A DNA stretch of 7,177 nt, from contig CAYREV010000061.1 of the NCBI GenBank assembly GCA_964423345.1, positions 1 to 7,177 on the forward strand, given 5' to 3'. Position numbers and translations under genes: made by a program. The DNA is from CAYREV01 sp964423345 (lineage in GTDB: Bacteria > Bacteroidota > Rhodothermia > Balneolales > Balneolaceae). Every line of letters starts with the position of its first letter. Position 1 is the stretch's first letter. Below are positions 5,344-7,177 of the stretch, piece after piece. The notes beneath the pieces were generated by a model. It worked only from the letters and a program-made list of their open reading frames with translations. It made no database searches and was not told the DNA's origin.

Positions 5344-5637
5344 TTATTCTTCGTCTTGTGGATAGCGGAAATAAATTTCTCCTCTTCTCATTTCTTCAAC
5401 GGCGCGTTGTGTGGCGTGAGGCAGTTTTTCAAATTCTTTGGAAATGTTTTCCTGTTCTTCATTAAATGAGAACTCATCCTCGTCTTCGAAGCCTTCAAAA
5501 TACTTCAGTTTTTCATCAAGCTGCAGCTTTTCTTGTGCGGCAATCTGACGAGCGCGTTTAGACATAATGGAAATCAGTTCGTACTGGTTTCCGGTGTCTT
5601 TATTAAGCTTTTCAATGTCTAATGTTTTAATACCCAT
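5344..5637 (-). CDS. rpoZ: DNA-directed RNA polymerase omega subunit (Bacteroidota type)
   Basis: A 97-residue protein matching the omega/Rpb6 family, the small subunit that helps fold and assemble the beta' subunit of RNA polymerase. The signature NQYELISIMSKRARQI (17-32) corresponds to the conserved omega helix with the RAR core, and ATQRAVEEMRRGEIYFRYP (75-93) corresponds to the second conserved region. Between them is an acidic stretch, FEGFEDEDEFSFNEEQEN (47-64), unlike the short proteobacterial form but acceptable for the divergent omega of Bacteroidota. The ATG is preceded by an AT-rich leader without a Shine-Dalgarno sequence. It sits between gmk (23 bp) and coaBC (13 bp); gmk-rpoZ linkage is common in bacteria and supports the call. 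Confidence 0.9.
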   Translation of the reverse strand: MGIKTLDIEKLNKDTGNQYELISIMSKRARQIAAQEKLQLDEKLKYFEGFEDEDEFSFNEEQENISKEFEKLPHATQRAVEEMRRGEIYFRYPQDEE

Positions 5638-5660
5638 AATATATTTCGGTCGTTAATGGT

Positions 5661-6233
5661 CTAAAGAAAATTTTCGATAATGGTCCGAATTTGTCCGTAA
5701 GCCGTATCCAAGTCGTCGTTTATAACGGTAAAATCGAACTTATTGGCATACATCAGTTCTTTTTCGGCTCGTTCCAATCTTGTAGCCAAAGATTGGCTGT
5801 TTTCAGTTCCCCGGTCCTCTAAACGCTGTTTCAGGACTTCAAGGGAAGGCGGACGGATAAATATGGCTATGCTGTCACTGCCATAAATCCTCTTGACGTT
5901 TAAAGCACCTTTCACTTCGATATCAAGCAAAGGAAAATACCCACTTTCCAGCAGTTTATCAACTTCAGAACGCAGTGTACCGTAACGGTGGCCATTGTAA
6001 AATTCCTCCCATTCCAGGAACTCCTTACGCTCAATTTTCCGGTTGAATTCCTCCCTGCTCAGGAAGAAATAGTCCTCACCGTCCGTTTCGTATTCCCGGG
6101 GCTTCCGTGTAGTGGCAGAGACCGAAAACCTGATTTCAGGATAATCTTTCAGCAGGCGTTTGGCTATGGTAGTCTTGCCGGATCCACTGGGGGCGACAAG
6201 GATAATAACTTTGCTCTGGTTTTGCTTATTCAA
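5661..6233 (-). CDS. gmk: Guanylate kinase
   Basis: A 190-residue guanylate kinase, which phosphorylates GMP (and dGMP) to the diphosphate with ATP and so feeds the GTP and (p)ppGpp pools. The P-loop is APSGSGKT (14-21), with Ala in place of the usual first Gly. The GMP-binding segment SVSATTRKPREYETDGEDYFFLS (37-59) carries the conserved Arg residues; EFLEWEEFYNGHRYGT (71-86) is the second GMP contact region; LLDIEVKGALNVK (102-114) is the Walker B-like strand with its Asp; and the lid Arg residues lie in RLEDRGTE and TRLERAEKE (137-159). The FDFTVINDDLDTAYGQ ending is typical. Length matches the family. Its ATG lies inside the 3' end of yicC (8-bp overlap), which suggests translational coupling. 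Confidence 0.97.
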   Translation of the reverse strand: MNKQNQSKVIILVAPSGSGKTTIAKRLLKDYPEIRFSVSATTRKPREYETDGEDYFFLSREEFNRKIERKEFLEWEEFYNGHRYGTLRSEVDKLLESGYFPLLDIEVKGALNVKRIYGSDSIAIFIRPPSLEVLKQRLEDRGTENSQSLATRLERAEKELMYANKFDFTVINDDLDTAYGQIRTIIENFL

Positions 6234-7107
6234 CGTTTTGTATCTGTTCTTTGATCTGCTCCAGGCACTCCTTGGCTTTTACAACGTGCTGCGAGACTTC
6301 AGAATTGTTAGCCTTTGATCCAATGGTGTTGATTTCGCGATTCATCTCCTGGCTCAGAAAATTCAGCCTCCTGCCCAGTGATTCTTCGGCTTCAACTGCT
6401 TCCCGGAAAAATTTGATGTGCGATTGAAGGCGGACGATCTCCTCTGTTATATCCATCTTGTCAACCAGGATGGCCACCTCCATTTCAAGCCTCTCTTTGT
6501 CGAGCGTGTCGTCATCCACGAGTGATTGTATGCGTTCCAGCAGTTTATCTCTTGCTTGATCGGCACGGCCTTCAGAGAGTTCCTGCACCTTGTTCATATG
6601 TTCTTCTATGTCGTTCACCCTTTTGAGCAAATCCAGTTCCAGCTGTTTTCCTTCCTGCTTTCTCATGTCGAGGAGCTGATCGAGCGCTTTTTTTGAGGCT
6701 TTTTCGGCCAGCTTCGCGATTTCTTCGAGGGTTTCATCATCTTGTTCCCGTGAGACGAACAGTTCATCGAATTGCATCAGGTTGTTAAGGGATATGCCCT
6801 CCTCGATACCTGCAGCGTCGGCCAGCTGTTGCAGTAGCTGTTTGTACCCTTTCACGAGCCGGGGATTTATGGTTATTTCAGGCTCACCGGTATCGGTTTT
6901 GTCAACACGGATATTCAAATTGACCTTACCCCGGTCTACACGCTGCTGGATCAATTCTTTCAGATTCAGCTCCTTATCCTGTATAGACTGTGGGAGGCGA
7001 AGGGAGATATCAAGGTATCTGCTATTTACAGACTTGGCTTCTGCGGTCACGGAAATGCCATTGGAGGAAGCCTCACCCCGGCCGAAGCCGGTCATCGAAA
7101 GAATCAT
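6226..7107 (-). CDS. yicC: YicC family endoribonuclease
   Basis: A 293-residue YicC protein, a family that includes an E. coli endoribonuclease implicated in small-RNA turnover. The N-terminus MILSMTGFGRGE (1-12) is the family hallmark, followed by EAKSVNSRYLDISLRLP (23-39) and RGKVNLNIRV (59-68). The middle (about 125-240) is highly charged and helical, with coiled-coil-like heptads. The C-terminal DUF1732 region ends with GRRLNFLSQEMNREINTIGSKANNSEVSQHVVKAKECLEQIKEQIQNVE, in which EMNREINTIGSK (254-265) is the strongest signature. The length is normal. The start is fixed by the conserved MTGFGR, with the initiating Met four residues before it; no Shine-Dalgarno is visible. It is the first gene of the operon seen here, and yicC-gmk adjacency is widespread. 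Confidence 0.95.
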   Translation of the reverse strand: MILSMTGFGRGEASSNGISVTAEAKSVNSRYLDISLRLPQSIQDKELNLKELIQQRVDRGKVNLNIRVDKTDTGEPEITINPRLVKGYKQLLQQLADAAGIEEGISLNNLMQFDELFVSREQDDETLEEIAKLAEKASKKALDQLLDMRKQEGKQLELDLLKRVNDIEEHMNKVQELSEGRADQARDKLLERIQSLVDDDTLDKERLEMEVAILVDKMDITEEIVRLQSHIKFFREAVEAEESLGRRLNFLSQEMNREINTIGSKANNSEVSQHVVKAKECLEQIKEQIQNVE

Positions 7108-7121
7108 ATGGGGTATATTGC

Positions 7122-7149
7122 GTTAAGTAAAAAAATGAATCGAGCCCAA
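7122..7149 (-). promoter_or_regulatory. Weak candidate promoter for the yicC-gmk-rpoZ-coaBC operon
   Basis: On the minus strand a TTG (7147-7149) is followed after 17 bases by TACTTAAC (7122-7129), about 15 bp before the yicC start. This loosely fits the Bacteroidota -33 TTG and -7 TAnnTTTG pattern, but the -7 box lacks the TTTG part. The upstream DNA is AT-rich, as expected of a promoter region, and only 70 bp of it is visible before the window ends. Confidence 0.2.
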
Positions 7150-7177
7150 GATAATAAAAAACGGATCGCTGATTAAA

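Noticed and set aside
5661..6233. Ala in place of the first Gly of the guanylate kinase P-loop as an anomaly
   Set aside because: APSGSGKT-type P-loops are, to my knowledge, common in Bacteroidota guanylate kinases. All other motifs are intact.

Overview
This window looks like chromosomal core DNA from a Bacteroidota-type bacterium; a Balneolota-like lineage is my best guess. The clues are inferential. The gene order yicC-gmk-rpoZ-coaBC, the divergent omega subunit, the APSGSGKT P-loop of guanylate kinase, the near absence of Shine-Dalgarno sequences and the AT-rich leaders all fit that group. A run of exactly 100 N shows that this is a scaffolded draft assembly.

Layout: bases 1-327 hold the 3' end of surE (+). 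It converges on a two-gene minus-strand unit (376-2220). The upstream gene of that unit encodes a membrane-anchored protein that I read as a catalytically dead relative of the divergent polysaccharide deacetylase (YibQ) family. The downstream gene abuts it directly and encodes an alpha/beta-hydrolase lipase with an intact Ser-Asp-His triad. Upstream of the unit lies a scaffold gap whose two flanks carry the same 55 bases, so the gap is probably an assembly artefact. Bases 2412-2965 appear non-coding but structured, with a perfect 15-bp hairpin, a GC-rich REP-like hairpin cluster and a degenerate heptamer array. A YghO-like acetyltransferase-fold gene (2966-4108, +) follows and ends 7 bp from coaBC, with a terminator-like stem over both stop codons.

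Bases 4116-7107 (minus) form a compact housekeeping operon transcribed as yicC, gmk, rpoZ, coaBC. It encodes a YicC-type RNase, guanylate kinase (GMP to GDP), the RNA polymerase omega subunit and the bifunctional coenzyme A enzyme CoaBC. yicC and gmk overlap by 8 bp, and the other junctions are 23 and 13 bp.

I found no mobile element, CRISPR array, tRNA, rRNA or defence system, and nothing I would call a new multi-gene system. The observations most worth a second look are: the putative pseudo-deacetylase paired with a lipase; a CoaBC decarboxylase domain with Asp and Ser at positions that are Asn and Cys in E. coli; an A9 run in the CoaC-CoaB linker at which a one-base slip in either direction would end translation just after the CoaC domain; degenerate 7-bp-period repeats at three gene ends; and the probable false gap.
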